NCBI GenBank assembly: GCA_028867785.1
Contig: JAGWFS010000005.1
Span: 62,001 to 126,000 of the forward strand
Length of the DNA stretch: 64,000 bases
Direction of reading: 5' to 3'
Origin: Nitrososphaerota archaeon
GTDB taxonomy: Archaea > Thermoproteota > Nitrososphaeria > Nitrososphaerales > Nitrosopumilaceae
The first letter of the stretch is position 1. Every line of letters begins with the position of its first letter. Under the pieces are notes generated by a model, which saw only the letters and a program-made list of their open reading frames with translations, ran no database searches and was not told the origin of the DNA. Position numbers and translations under genes: made by a program. Below are positions 24,501 to 34,576 of the stretch, in pieces.

Positions 24501-26282
24501 TTGATCTCCATTAGCAGAATAATTAGAAAGGAAACGGAAATCAGAAATACGTGGAAATTTTTTCTTTTTGTAATATTTTTTATTTTATTGCTCAACACTG
24601 CTCCAGCTTTTGCCACTTCTTTTCAACGAAATCCTTCAGATACAATATCCATTAGCACTAGTGCAAATGCTATAACAACATCCACTAAATCTACTTTTTC
24701 AATAAGCGAGTCTGCCTCCGCAAAAGTTGCTACATCGTACGTCGTTACAACGACATCTACTTTTTCAATAAGCGAGTCTGCCTCCGCATCTGTCCATACA
24801 GCCTATCCCGTGGCAGCTTCTGACACGGCATCCATAACCACGCTGGCTTCCATGCCAAGAATTACCGCCCCCGCTACAGTACCAGTCAGCGATCTGGCCT
24901 CCATGCCAAGAATTACCGCCCCGCTACAGTACCAGTTAGGCACATCAGTAGTAATAGGGATGGCAATACCTTCAAGCCACCAAAACCCAGTCCTGGATTA
25001 TTCATCGTTACTGACTGGCAGTGGGACGGTTACCATGCAGAATGAGATGGATGTTGACGTAAGCACTTCAGCGGGGCATGTGAAAGTGAATTTCCCAGCG
25101 GGCATTACCATAAGCGGTCCCCTAGCTTGGAATGGCATAATCAATTTGCCAACCACCAAATCTCTAGATTCTGTTTCTTTTAATCCAACACCAACAGTAT
25201 TTTTCATAGTTAAAAAAGTCCTTGAGCTAGGTGCCACCGATATACTATTAACAACTGACAGGTCAATGCAGTTGGTATTTGTAGGCGATGGGGGAAACCA
25301 AGTAGGATATTCACATGGGGATCCCGTACATGCAATTACTACAGGCTGCACCGATGACACCCAGACTACAAACGATGGTTTGCCGTTTGCAGGTGACTGC
25401 AACATAGCCGTTGGAGGAGACCTGATAGCTTGGGCAAGACACTTTTCTTCCTTTGTAATATTTTCTACTACACACGGAGGCGACTATATGCCAGGATTTC
25501 CGCCATCATTTACCACGGGATTTGTACAGGACGAGTATCCGTTAGAAATCAACGGTAATCCGTACATTCTGTCAAACCATACCAACACAGGACCGCTCAG
25601 CACAGCTCTGCTAGGACAGCCGTTTGTCATAAAGGTGAAGCTCTATGGTGATAATGGGCCGCAGTCTGTAAAACATGTCACCCTTGTTACAAACATACGT
25701 GGCAACTATGCAACAATTTCAGGTGCTGATACTGCAATATCGTGGGACACTACAGGGCCTCTGCAGGTAGCAGACCCACACCACTTCTTCGGGCCGATCA
25801 CTGCAAATGCGACTATTGCAGGCAACAAACTATTCCTTGTATTGCACGGTACTTTTGCAAACCCGATGCCTCTCTCCGACATTGGAATAAGGACATGGGG
25901 TTATGACCTGTACTCCAAGGACGTTTATGTAACCGATGCATGGCAGGCAACCGACAGCCCTTCAGCTCCAGAATACCAAGCCGGTACAAACCAGCAAATG
26001 CTCAATACAAATTCAAGTGCTGAAATGCAACCCGCCGCAAGCATGGCATCTGCACGGGAACATGCTACGAATGATCTTCTCGCCACAGTAAAGGAATGGG
26101 CAGGCTACAATCCCGTTGCAATATCTGACTCCCAGATGTTGCAGTACATGGGGTATCAGGGCAGCTACATTCCGTCGTGGGTGATGAAGAGCATGGCCAA
26201 GTATCTTGTGGACGGCACCATAACGCAGGACCAGTTTGCAGGAACGATAAAGTATCTGGTGGATAGCCACATCATAAAGTGA
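24501..26282 (+). CDS. Exported surface protein with SDTISIS-type repeats
   Basis: From a TTG start, 593 residues include a hydrophobic signal segment (FFLFVIFFILLLNTAPAFA), then a Ser/Thr-rich repeat zone (SDTISIS, FSISESAS twice, LASMPRITAP twice), a large beta-rich body and a C-terminal module. That module (SYIPSWVMKSMAKYLVDGTI ... QFAGTIKYLVDSHIIK) is recurrent in Thaumarchaeal extracellular proteins and probably serves attachment or sorting. Enzymatic function is not evident. The repeats inside it are listed separately. Confidence 0.6.
   Translation: MISISRIIRKETEIRNTWKFFLFVIFFILLLNTAPAFATSFQRNPSDTISISTSANAITTSTKSTFSISESASAKVATSYVVTTTSTFSISESASASVHTAYPVAASDTASITTLASMPRITAPATVPVSDLASMPRITAPLQYQLGTSVVIGMAIPSSHQNPVLDYSSLLTGSGTVTMQNEMDVDVSTSAGHVKVNFPAGITISGPLAWNGIINLPTTKSLDSVSFNPTPTVFFIVKKVLELGATDILLTTDRSMQLVFVGDGGNQVGYSHGDPVHAITTGCTDDTQTTNDGLPFAGDCNIAVGGDLIAWARHFSSFVIFSTTHGGDYMPGFPPSFTTGFVQDEYPLEINGNPYILSNHTNTGPLSTALLGQPFVIKVKLYGDNGPQSVKHVTLVTNIRGNYATISGADTAISWDTTGPLQVADPHHFFGPITANATIAGNKLFLVLHGTFANPMPLSDIGIRTWGYDLYSKDVYVTDAWQATDSPSAPEYQAGTNQQMLNTNSSAEMQPAASMASAREHATNDLLATVKEWAGYNPVAISDSQMLQYMGYQGSYIPSWVMKSMAKYLVDGTITQDQFAGTIKYLVDSHIIK
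24690..24788 (+). repeat. Tandem direct repeat, two 33-base copies
   Basis: Identical 33-base copies at 24690-24722 and 24756-24788, with a period of 66 bases, encode STFSISESASA within the exported protein. The period equals 22 codons, so it is an in-frame protein repeat of the SDTISIS surface type. Confidence 0.85.
24843..24936 (+). repeat. Near-identical direct repeat read in two frames
   Basis: Copies at 24843-24886 and 24894-24936 differ by one substitution and by a C-run of five against four bases. After that run the first copy is read as PATVPVSD and the second as PLQYQLGT, so the duplicated DNA is translated in two frames. Confidence 0.8.
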
Positions 26283-26429
26283 CGTAGAGCCGGTCTCAAA
26301 GCTACCAGTCAGTGAATTATTGATTATGTGTAGTGCAGAGGCGAGATCTCAATAATTTGATTCTGTTCGGGCATCAACCAAGTACAGGCGTTGTCAGCTC
26401 AAATCATTTGAGACCTGGCATCTACTCTG

Positions 26430-27887
26430 CTACGGGTAAGAGACGGATCTTGAGAGATAAAAATCAAGATCTGGTATCTTTATCCTTTCCTGGCTCATGG
26501 AATCCCGCATCCTGATTGTTACCGTGTCATCCTGCAGGGTCTGGTGGTCTACTGTTACTGCAAAGGGCGCACCAACCTCATCAAGTCTTCTATACCGCCG
26601 CCCTATGGCACCGGAATGATCCAGGAACGCATCATATCTTGTCTTCATCTTGGAGAATATCTCCTCTGTTTTTTCTGCAAGGCCGTCCTTTTTTACAAGG
26701 GAAAGTATTCCAACATGTACTGGAGCAAGATATGGCTTGAGGGAGAGCACAACCCTGTCGTTTTCCTTGTCCTCCCTGAAGCTGTGCTCCAGAATGGTAT
26801 ACAGACTCCTGTCTATTCCCATTGACAGCTCAAAGACATGCGGCAGGACCTTTACATTGTCATCCAAGACCTCAAACTTTTCCTTGCTTACTTTGCCATG
26901 GCTTGTCAGATCGTAATCAGACCTGTAATTACATGCAACAAGCTCAAGCCACCCTGTAGTGGTCTCTACCTCGAAATCAAATGCCACCGAGGCGTAGAAG
27001 GCCTTTTCCTTCTCTCCTAGTTTTCTAAACCTGCTCCTGCCAGTATCGATTCCTGTCTTTTGGTAAAATTCCATGAGCAGCCCAAGATAATATGCCACAA
27101 GTTTGTTTGGAACCACCTTGGACTCGTATGCTTCCCTGCATGTCATGGGTTTTATGACATCGTCAATCATCATGTAAAGTACAGTGTTCTCAACATCTGA
27201 GAACCTTTCCATCTCGTCAAGCGTATTGGGATTGCAGAACACCTCTATCTCCGCCTGGTAAAACTCCCTGAGTCGAAGCAGGCTCTGACGCGGCGAGATC
27301 TCGTTTCTAAAACTCTTTCCTATCTGGGCAACTCCGATGGGAAGCCTGCCGCGCATTGTCTTGTAGAGACGTGGAAAATCAACAAAAATGGACTGGCAGG
27401 TCTCAGGTCTCAGATATGCCGGCTCGTCCTGCGGGCCAATTCCCACCCTGAACATCATGTTGAATTTTTTTGCATTCTCAAAATTTCCCCTGCACTTGGG
27501 GCATCTTATTGCCTTTTCCGAGACTGTCCTGTCAAACTGATCAAGGTCGGCGCTCTCAGGTATGACGATAGATGAGATTTCTGCAATCAACTTGTCTGCC
27601 CTGAATACTGACTTGCATTTCTGGCATGTTATCACGGGATCTGCAAAGCTTGACAGGTGCCCTGATGCAACAAACACCAACTGGGACATTACCTGGGATC
27701 CGTCAATCTCCCACATCCTGTCACGTCGTACGAGTTCCCTTCTCCACAACTCGATGAATTTGTTCTTCAGACTTGCACCAGACGGCCCGTACTCCCAGAA
27801 CCCCGCAGGTGCGTCGGAATAAATCTCACAGCTTGGAAAATAAAATCCCCGCTCAAGCGCAAGCTGCATTATCTGTTCATACTTCAT
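26430..27887 (-). CDS. glyS: Glycyl-tRNA synthetase, class II homodimeric type
   Basis: The 485-residue enzyme charges tRNA-Gly. It begins with the N-terminal RGFYFPSCEIYSDAPAGFWE, has class II motifs (RPETCQSIFVDF, SFRNEISPRQSLLRLREFYQ) and ends with an anticodon-binding domain (APVHVGILSLVK). Cysteine pairs CQKC and CPKC form an inserted zinc site. Length and order fit the archaeal/eukaryotic type rather than the bacterial tetramer. A tRNA-Gly gene lies elsewhere in the window at 35977. Confidence 0.95.
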   Translation of the reverse strand: MKYEQIMQLALERGFYFPSCEIYSDAPAGFWEYGPSGASLKNKFIELWRRELVRRDRMWEIDGSQVMSQLVFVASGHLSSFADPVITCQKCKSVFRADKLIAEISSIVIPESADLDQFDRTVSEKAIRCPKCRGNFENAKKFNMMFRVGIGPQDEPAYLRPETCQSIFVDFPRLYKTMRGRLPIGVAQIGKSFRNEISPRQSLLRLREFYQAEIEVFCNPNTLDEMERFSDVENTVLYMMIDDVIKPMTCREAYESKVVPNKLVAYYLGLLMEFYQKTGIDTGRSRFRKLGEKEKAFYASVAFDFEVETTTGWLELVACNYRSDYDLTSHGKVSKEKFEVLDDNVKVLPHVFELSMGIDRSLYTILEHSFREDKENDRVVLSLKPYLAPVHVGILSLVKKDGLAEKTEEIFSKMKTRYDAFLDHSGAIGRRYRRLDEVGAPFAVTVDHQTLQDDTVTIRMRDSMSQERIKIPDLDFYLSRSVSYP

Positions 27888-27914
27888 CTGACATCATCAC
27901 CAAAAGGCACTAGA

Positions 27915-28757
27915 TCAAGCCAGTTCCTTGACTTTTTTAAGGTTGCCCGCATCATCGCGTCTCTCGTCAATGGGTGTTTCTAAAATCATTGGAATCTTTT
28001 TTGAGTTTATCGTACGTATGACGCGGGCAAGCCCCTTTTCCCCTATGTGACCAAGACCGATATGCTCATGCCTGTCTATGTTACAGCCAATCTCGCCTTT
28101 TGAATCATTAAGGTGCAGTATCTTGAGGTTCTCAAATCCTACCGCCTTGTGGAACTTGTCAAGCGTATCAGACGCACCTTTTTCCGTTCTCATGTCGTAT
28201 CCCGACGCAAACGCATGACATGTATCAAGACACACTCCAAAACGTCTAGCAGGTTTTAACTGCTCAAATATGAAGCCAAGCTGCTCAAAATCAGAACCCA
28301 CGCTGTTTTTTTGTCCTGCCGTGTTTTCAAGCAAAATTGTAACATCATCTTCCGTATCTTCCGCAGCCTTGGTAAACGCCTTGACAAGTTTTTCAATCCC
28401 CTTCTTGTCTCCTGCCCCCTTGTGGCTTCCAAGATGTGCAACTATATACGGAACTCCAAGCTTGCTACACCGCTTTATCTCGTCTATTAGCGAGCCAAGG
28501 GACCTTGCAAATGGGTCATCCTCGGGGGATGAAAGGTTTGGCAGGTATGGCATGTGCGCAACAGTGGCAAACCTGTCTATCCTGCTTGCGGCAAGTTTTT
28601 CTTTAAAACTGGCAATATCGTTTGCCGCAAGAGGCTTTGCAACCCAGCCGCGGGGATTGCGTGTAAATATCTGAAACGCAGTACAGCCCATCGCAACTGC
28701 ATTGTCAACTGCACGGTCGATAGAGCCAGATATGGATACATGCATTCCAACCTGCAT
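27915..28757 (-). CDS. nfo: Endonuclease IV, AP endonuclease
   Basis: The 280-residue TIM-barrel enzyme cuts DNA 5' to abasic sites. Zinc-binding residues are visible in VAHMPYL, VAHLGSHKG, LLENTAGQ, CLDTCHAFASGYD and HLNDSKGEIGCNIDRHEHIG. Length is standard. With endonuclease III and uracil-DNA glycosylase in the same window the main base-excision steps are represented. It is divergent from the primase genes across 28758-28873. Confidence 0.95.
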   Translation of the reverse strand: MQVGMHVSISGSIDRAVDNAVAMGCTAFQIFTRNPRGWVAKPLAANDIASFKEKLAASRIDRFATVAHMPYLPNLSSPEDDPFARSLGSLIDEIKRCSKLGVPYIVAHLGSHKGAGDKKGIEKLVKAFTKAAEDTEDDVTILLENTAGQKNSVGSDFEQLGFIFEQLKPARRFGVCLDTCHAFASGYDMRTEKGASDTLDKFHKAVGFENLKILHLNDSKGEIGCNIDRHEHIGLGHIGEKGLARVIRTINSKKIPMILETPIDERRDDAGNLKKVKELA

Positions 28758-28873
28758 GCCAGTAGTTTATGGGAGTATAATTTAAACTCGCGTGCAAATT
28801 TTGGCATGATGCAAATATTGTCCCCGGGCCAAAGCACAATCAAATTTTTAAGTCCTGCAAAAGGAAGAGAAAT
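28758..28873. promoter_or_regulatory. Divergent promoter region, nfo / primase genes
   Basis: The interval between the minus-strand nfo start and the primase operon contains AGTATAATTTAAACT near 28774-28788, a suitable TATA element for nfo, and CAAATTTTTAAGT near 28840 that could serve the primase genes. A purine-rich GGAAGAG just before the GTG start of priL could act as ribosome-binding site. Assignment is by position and composition. Confidence 0.35.
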
Positions 28874-29893
28874 GTGTTACAGCCAGGCATAATGGACCTT
28901 GCCAAGTATCCATTCCTTACCGAGGCAGGAGAGTATCTGCGTGACAAGGGATTTAATCTGGAACAGCTGGGACATCCAGACTGGACCCCCCTGGTGGAAA
29001 AAGCATATGGAAGAATTGTGGTGGCCTCATCAGGACAGGTATACGGTTCTGATATGGAAATGCTGGAAAATCCGGACATGGAAATACTTTCCTTTATAGT
29101 TGCAGTAATCTTGTTAAAGGCTTCTGGAATCCCAACCCTGGCAAGAAGATTTTCCCTTGCGGAAGCAAGGCGCGCTGAAAAGTACCTGCAGCAGGATCTC
29201 TGGTCAAACAAGGATAGAAAAAACCTTGAGCTACCATTGAAAATTATTCAGGAATTATTCGGAGTCCAGGTAATAGTGGAAAACGATGAATTTGTGATAA
29301 AAGTTGCCGACTACCTGCAAAGGGCAATACACTTTCACGAAAAGGAGTGGAAGCTGGTTAACAGAAGAGTGAAAAACGGACTTGTCTACCTGACATCACA
29401 TGAAACTGTCAGACTGATACGCACAGAACTTGGCCAGTATATCAACTCGAAAATCCAATCAATAACCCTTCCTCCAATTCCTGATACGTTCAAGGCCCGC
29501 GTACAGGACCTGGTCTCTCTGGCAAGCAGATTTTCAGACGTAGTCGTGGTCTCTACCGATTATCCTCCATGCGTAAAGCATGCCATGGAGGTGCTAGAAA
29601 GGGGGGAGAATCTCCCGCATTCGGGAAGGTTCCTGCTTGCGACATATCTTCTTGCACGTGGGCAGACAACTGATCAGATAGCCCCGCTCTTCAAGAACGC
29701 ACCAGACTATAACGAACGCGTAACAAAGTATCAGCTTGAACATATTTCCGGCTCCTCCGGCAGGGGAACAAAATACCAATGCCCCTCATGTGACAAGCTG
29801 CGAAGCGAGAACCTGTGTTTTGCAATTCCAGACTGTGACGGAATAATAAATCCAATCCAGTTCGGCAAGAAAAGGGGAAGGACAAATGCTTGA
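28874..29893 (+). CDS. priL: DNA primase large subunit
   Basis: The 339-residue protein is the archaeal/eukaryotic primase large subunit. The Fe-S cluster cysteines are visible: one in DYPPCVKHAM, two in CPSCDK or nearby, and LCFAIPDC at the C-terminal end. It joins PriS to make RNA/DNA primers at the replication fork. The GTG start may be replaced by an ATG six codons later (MDLAKYPFL). The next gene, priS, overlaps it by eight bases, so the subunits are made together. Confidence 0.93.
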   Translation: MLQPGIMDLAKYPFLTEAGEYLRDKGFNLEQLGHPDWTPLVEKAYGRIVVASSGQVYGSDMEMLENPDMEILSFIVAVILLKASGIPTLARRFSLAEARRAEKYLQQDLWSNKDRKNLELPLKIIQELFGVQVIVENDEFVIKVADYLQRAIHFHEKEWKLVNRRVKNGLVYLTSHETVRLIRTELGQYINSKIQSITLPPIPDTFKARVQDLVSLASRFSDVVVVSTDYPPCVKHAMEVLERGENLPHSGRFLLATYLLARGQTTDQIAPLFKNAPDYNERVTKYQLEHISGSSGRGTKYQCPSCDKLRSENLCFAIPDCDGIINPIQFGKKRGRTNA

Positions 29894-31007
29894 GAAAGAT
29901 TCTGTCCTGGTAGAGGGTGCAATCAAGGAATACTACTTTAATCACTTTGACCTCATCAATATTCCAGCAAACCTGGTGCAACGAGAATTTGGCTACCAGA
30001 AAATCAACGGGGGAATGATACGACACATCGCAATAAAGGACAGCAAGGAACTACACCTGCTTCTTATGAAGGAGACCCCATCTGACGTGTACTGTTCAAA
30101 CGCATACTATTCCTTTCCAAACCTGCCAATGTCAGAAAAGGACTGGCAGGGAGCCGATCTTATCTTCGATATAGACGCAAAGGACCTGGCACTGCCCTGC
30201 AGGAACGATCATTCCATTTCAATATGTGGCGCCTGCCGTGGAATCGCTGCAGGAAAGCAAACCACATGCACAAGCTGCGGTTCTGCCAAATCTGAAACCG
30301 TATCGGTAACATGCAAAATCTGTATAAGCGAATCCAAAAAACAGGTCAAAAAACTGATGCGTATACTTGCAGATGACCTTGGCATAAAAAATGAACAGGT
30401 CCAAGTGTATTTTTCCGGAAACGAGGGATTTCATATACGCGTCACAAACAAAGATTACGAGGTCCTAGGCTCGCAGGAAAGGGCTGATCTTGTGGACTAT
30501 GTCATGTTCAACGGTGCCGTACCGGAGACCTTTGGGATAAAACGACAAAACATCAAGTCAGCACTTCCCGAGATAGGAGAGTCTGGATGGCGGGGCAGGG
30601 TGGCAGCCAGCCTATTTGGAGCAAAATCAAAGGCGCCCAAGATATCAAGACAGATAATTCTGGACGGATATGCTGCATTTCAAGCAAGGCTTGACGGCAT
30701 GCGGCAAACGATAGGCGCAAGGGTTGATCCAAAGGTAACCATGGACATACACAGAATCTTCAGGCTTGAGGGCTCTGTTAACAGCAAGAGCGGCCTGTCA
30801 AAAATCCAGTGCAAAAATCTAGATGATTTTGATCCCTTTTTGGATGCATGTCTGCTTGGAGAGGAGCAGGTAGACATTGTTGCCAACTATCCTGTAGTGA
30901 TAAAGTTGAAGAACAAAAAATATGGTCCATATGCAAATGAGAGAATCTCTGTGCCAAAATATGCTGCCGTGTATATGATATGCAAGGGATTAGCTAGTGC
31001 GGTCTGA
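29886..31007 (+). CDS. priS: DNA primase small catalytic subunit
   Basis: The 373-residue catalytic subunit carries the DxD metal motif in IFDIDAKDL, the nucleotide-binding FSGNEGFHIRV and the late RLEGSVNSKSGLSK. A zinc-binding region has CGACRG, CTSCGS and CKIC pairs. It polymerises short primers together with PriL. It overlaps priL by eight bases and is followed 27 bases later by the UPF0182 gene. Confidence 0.95.
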   Translation: MLEKDSVLVEGAIKEYYFNHFDLINIPANLVQREFGYQKINGGMIRHIAIKDSKELHLLLMKETPSDVYCSNAYYSFPNLPMSEKDWQGADLIFDIDAKDLALPCRNDHSISICGACRGIAAGKQTTCTSCGSAKSETVSVTCKICISESKKQVKKLMRILADDLGIKNEQVQVYFSGNEGFHIRVTNKDYEVLGSQERADLVDYVMFNGAVPETFGIKRQNIKSALPEIGESGWRGRVAASLFGAKSKAPKISRQIILDGYAAFQARLDGMRQTIGARVDPKVTMDIHRIFRLEGSVNSKSGLSKIQCKNLDDFDPFLDACLLGEEQVDIVANYPVVIKLKNKKYGPYANERISVPKYAAVYMICKGLASAV

Positions 31008-31034
31008 GAAAACTGCGACTTGACTTATTAATAG

Positions 31035-33929
31035 TTGCCAAGAAACCGAAAGGTAGGTAGACATGAATCTGACACACAGGAAGGTAGCATAACTTTGTAC
31101 AGCTCATCTACCCAGTCCAACCCACCTCCGCGTGACGCCAGCAGGTACATCAAGATAGGAATAGCGGCCATAATTGCAATTGTAATTTTTGTGATGGGCA
31201 GCAACCAGGCCGTCATCTTGTACATGAACTTTCAGGAATTTGGCACGCTCTTTACAAAACCCCTGTATTTCTCGCTTGTATCCGCGCTTGTCTTGTCATC
31301 CATAGCATTAATTCGAATAAACATCAGGAACCGCTCGTCGATCTCGTGGTACTCGCTCCACGTAGTGCTGACGTTTCTCAAAAGGGGAAGCTATGGCGGT
31401 GCGGAGGGAATCCCAAACTTTAAGGATTACAGGCTGAGCATCCCAAACTTTGTAATCTGGCAGATAACAAAGGTATTGCTCTTTGGAGCGTTCTTTACCA
31501 ATCTCATTTTCGGGTTTGCCTTGATCTACCTCTTACAGGGAAACGATCTGGGAATGCAAAGCGTCTGGAACATATTCTCTCTTCCGTTTACCACCCCGCC
31601 GTCTGATCCTGCCTATGCAGTACACCAGGTAGTGCCAATGATTCCTGCACTGACAGTCCTTGTCCCTCCGTTGCTAGCCGTTGTTGGCCTGAGGCTTGTT
31701 CTGTATGTCGGGTTGCACAACATTGTAAGAGTAATTGTAAGCTACATGCAGGACGCGTCAAAGGGCAAACCAAAATTTCTTGATTACGTTTCCACAATTG
31801 AGGGAATAATCGGAATAGGGGTGATATGGACTGCAATCAACATGTTCTTCACAGACCAGATAGATTACAACACAAAATACCAGATTGCAGGAACCTTTGC
31901 TGCAGGCTTTGCGCTGGTAGCATTTTATTTCATTGACAAATTCAAGTCACGGGTAATCATCCATCCATCAAAACGCGATATCTACATCCGCATACTGACC
32001 TTGGTCATGATAGCAATAATTGCAGGCTCGATAATGGCTGTAAACAACAGCATTGCCGATGCAAGAAAGATAGAGTATCTTGGGCCGTACAAGGCACAGC
32101 AGATTGGCGTAAACCGGTATCTGGGACAGCTAGACCAGATATCTGTAGTACCGCATAATGTAAAGATCTCCCCTGTTCCACCTGACCAGATTCCAAGTTA
32201 TGTCAATGCAAACAACGACGTGCTTGACAAGGTGAGGGTATGGGACTGGGATGCTGCGTTTGCAAAACTCAAACCAGAAATCGGACTGATACCGTATGTG
32301 GACTTTGAGGACAATGACATTCTGAGGTTCAATGATACGCTATACTGGACAGCCTCGATGAAGCCGATTCTTCCGTCGTCTGTCAGCGCAGAAAATGTCT
32401 GGTACAACCAGCATTTTGTATACACTCATGTGGACAATGGGTTCCTTACACTTGATGCCCACAGTGGGACCATAGTTGACAGCAGCCAGCTGTTCAAGCA
32501 GAGAACGATCTACTATGGAGAAGGAGGGCTCTTTTCTGAGACATGGTCTGCATATCCTGTAGGAAGGACAGCGACGACTGAGCTTAACAACGTCACTTAT
32601 CACGGAACAGGAGGGCTTGATGTCAGCCCGCCCGCAAGCCAGCTCTTTGAGCCCAACTTTTTCCTGTCATATCCTACCCAATCAATGCACATCATGCGAT
32701 ACAGGGACATCCACGACAGGATGCAGCTGATATATCCATACTTCCAGTATGATTTGTTTGGAAAGCAGGTAAGCACGCTGCCAGTAACCGACGGAAAGAA
32801 AACTTACTGGCTGATGCCGCTCATTGCAGGATTTGATACAAAAAACGTACCATGGTCTGTAAGCAATCCGTATCTCAGGCTGGTAGGGTATGCGCTGATT
32901 GATGTTTACAACGGGAATGTCACCATGATAAAGACCGGAGATGACTTTTTCTCAAACATGTTTTACAGCCAGTACAAAGACAAATTCATAGATACCCCAG
33001 CATGGCTTGACAAGCAGCTGCGATATCCGGAAGAGCTGTTTAACTGGAAAGTTGACATGTTCAACATTTACCATGTGACGGATACGTCTACATTCATACA
33101 GGCAAACGACTTTTACGAGGTGCCTGATAATGTAGGAACCTATTATGTAGAGGCCAAGCCTCCGGGATTTGACAAGCCAACATATCTTGGGCTGCTTTCA
33201 CTAGAGCTCAGAGGAGCAGCCGGGAGAAACCTAGCAGGGTTTATGACAGTTCAGAACGATGGGTCAAACCTTGGAAAGATGAAGTTCTACCAGGTACCAC
33301 TAAACTCTAGCACAAAACTTCTTGGACCATCTTCTGTCAGCGAGGCACTTGACAAAGATTCCGACTTTAGGCAACTCAAAACACTGCTGCAAAATCCGAG
33401 ATATGGGGACAACATATTGTACAGAATAGGAAACCAGGACGTTTACTTTATTCCTGTGTATACCTCTGGCACTGGCGGAGTTGTAACGCAGCTTGGAACA
33501 ATTGCAGCCGTAGGTGCTGCATTTGACGGCGAGTACTTTGTGGGACTGGGAGACACGCCGCAGCAGGCCTTTGCAGCATATCTTGCAAAACTCAGCGGGG
33601 TTGAACCATCAAATGTCACGGCTGCACTCACACTAGACGAGTCCTCAAGAATACATGCCATCAAGTCGGTATTACAGGACGACAAGCTGACTATAGTTAC
33701 CCCGACCACAGTACAGCTGCCGCTTACTTTTGAGGAAGGAAACATGTTGTTCCAGCAGCAGTCTGATCTTGTCAATGCAAAATCACTCATCTCAAACTTT
33801 GTCAAGAACTTTGTACCGCCAAACGACAGGATAATCATGTGGCAGAACAACAATACAGTAAACCTAGGAAGCATTATCATTGTCAACAACGTACCCGAGC
33901 TACACTACATCTCAATAGGGGTAGGATAG
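31035..33929 (+). CDS. UPF0182 family large membrane protein
   Basis: The 964-residue protein from a TTG start has about seven hydrophobic helices in its first 340 residues (for example IGIAAIIAIVIFVMG and IVIFV-like stretches) and then a large extracytoplasmic part. The late segment LRYPEELFNWKVDMFNIYHV and the following EVPDNVGTYYVEAKPP are typical of UPF0182. Function is unknown in any organism. The 27-base gap after priS suggests shared transcription, though the link is probably incidental. Confidence 0.85.
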   Translation: MPRNRKVGRHESDTQEGSITLYSSSTQSNPPPRDASRYIKIGIAAIIAIVIFVMGSNQAVILYMNFQEFGTLFTKPLYFSLVSALVLSSIALIRINIRNRSSISWYSLHVVLTFLKRGSYGGAEGIPNFKDYRLSIPNFVIWQITKVLLFGAFFTNLIFGFALIYLLQGNDLGMQSVWNIFSLPFTTPPSDPAYAVHQVVPMIPALTVLVPPLLAVVGLRLVLYVGLHNIVRVIVSYMQDASKGKPKFLDYVSTIEGIIGIGVIWTAINMFFTDQIDYNTKYQIAGTFAAGFALVAFYFIDKFKSRVIIHPSKRDIYIRILTLVMIAIIAGSIMAVNNSIADARKIEYLGPYKAQQIGVNRYLGQLDQISVVPHNVKISPVPPDQIPSYVNANNDVLDKVRVWDWDAAFAKLKPEIGLIPYVDFEDNDILRFNDTLYWTASMKPILPSSVSAENVWYNQHFVYTHVDNGFLTLDAHSGTIVDSSQLFKQRTIYYGEGGLFSETWSAYPVGRTATTELNNVTYHGTGGLDVSPPASQLFEPNFFLSYPTQSMHIMRYRDIHDRMQLIYPYFQYDLFGKQVSTLPVTDGKKTYWLMPLIAGFDTKNVPWSVSNPYLRLVGYALIDVYNGNVTMIKTGDDFFSNMFYSQYKDKFIDTPAWLDKQLRYPEELFNWKVDMFNIYHVTDTSTFIQANDFYEVPDNVGTYYVEAKPPGFDKPTYLGLLSLELRGAAGRNLAGFMTVQNDGSNLGKMKFYQVPLNSSTKLLGPSSVSEALDKDSDFRQLKTLLQNPRYGDNILYRIGNQDVYFIPVYTSGTGGVVTQLGTIAAVGAAFDGEYFVGLGDTPQQAFAAYLAKLSGVEPSNVTAALTLDESSRIHAIKSVLQDDKLTIVTPTTVQLPLTFEEGNMLFQQQSDLVNAKSLISNFVKNFVPPNDRIIMWQNNNTVNLGSIIIVNNVPELHYISIGVG

Positions 33930-33974
33930 TTGCTACTGATTCTGAAGTCATGGTTATGATACAATCGCCTTGGC

Positions 33975-34544
33975 ATGATCAACCGCAGACTTGATAGAAC
34001 CCTACTGGTTGTAGACAACGGTTCCGTCTACACAAGTTCCATCATAGACAGTCTAAAAGAGACAAAGACAAACCATAAACGCATCACGTTTGACAAGATT
34101 ACACAATCAGACATTGAAGACTCGCACTCGATTATCCTGTCTGGAAGAATACGAAACGATGCCGTGATGAATGCAGCCAACTCTAAATTGATACGGCATG
34201 CTCTTTCCAAGAGAAAGCCCCTGCTTGGGATATGCTACGGTGCGGAGATACTTGCAATCACGCTCGGGGGAACAATAAAAAAAATGGCACAATCGCGCCA
34301 CGGCATCCATGAGGCTTGCGTGATAAAAGAAAATCTCCTGTGCAAAGGAAAGATCAAAGTATTTGAAAGCCACTCGTATAGCATTGCAACACTGGACTCA
34401 CACTTTGATGTGCTGGCTAGTTCGAACGAATGCAGGTTTGAAATTTTCCAGTACGGAAGCCAAGACATTTTCGGAACCCAGTTTCATCCAGAGATGAGCG
34501 AAGACGGGAGACACCTGCTGGAAAATTTCACGTCCATTAAATAG
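33975..34544 (+). CDS. Class I glutamine amidotransferase, GMP synthase subunit type
   Basis: The 189-residue protein resembles the glutaminase subunit of GMP synthase (GuaA A-type). The nucleophile C87 lies in LLGICYGAEIL, and H171 and E173 in TQFHPEMSED complete the triad. Archaea commonly encode GMP synthase as two separate subunits; the ATP-PPase partner is not in the window. An alternative is another stand-alone amidotransferase. It precedes the C39-like/TPR gene. Confidence 0.85.
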   Translation: MINRRLDRTLLVVDNGSVYTSSIIDSLKETKTNHKRITFDKITQSDIEDSHSIILSGRIRNDAVMNAANSKLIRHALSKRKPLLGICYGAEILAITLGGTIKKMAQSRHGIHEACVIKENLLCKGKIKVFESHSYSIATLDSHFDVLASSNECRFEIFQYGSQDIFGTQFHPEMSEDGRHLLENFTSIK

Positions 34545-34576
34545 AAATAATAACACTTGCGCAGGATTTTACCTCG

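Noticed and set aside
24690-24936. CRISPR-like array
   Set aside because: Only two copies of each repeat, in frame within a surface protein, with no spacers of even length and no cas genes.
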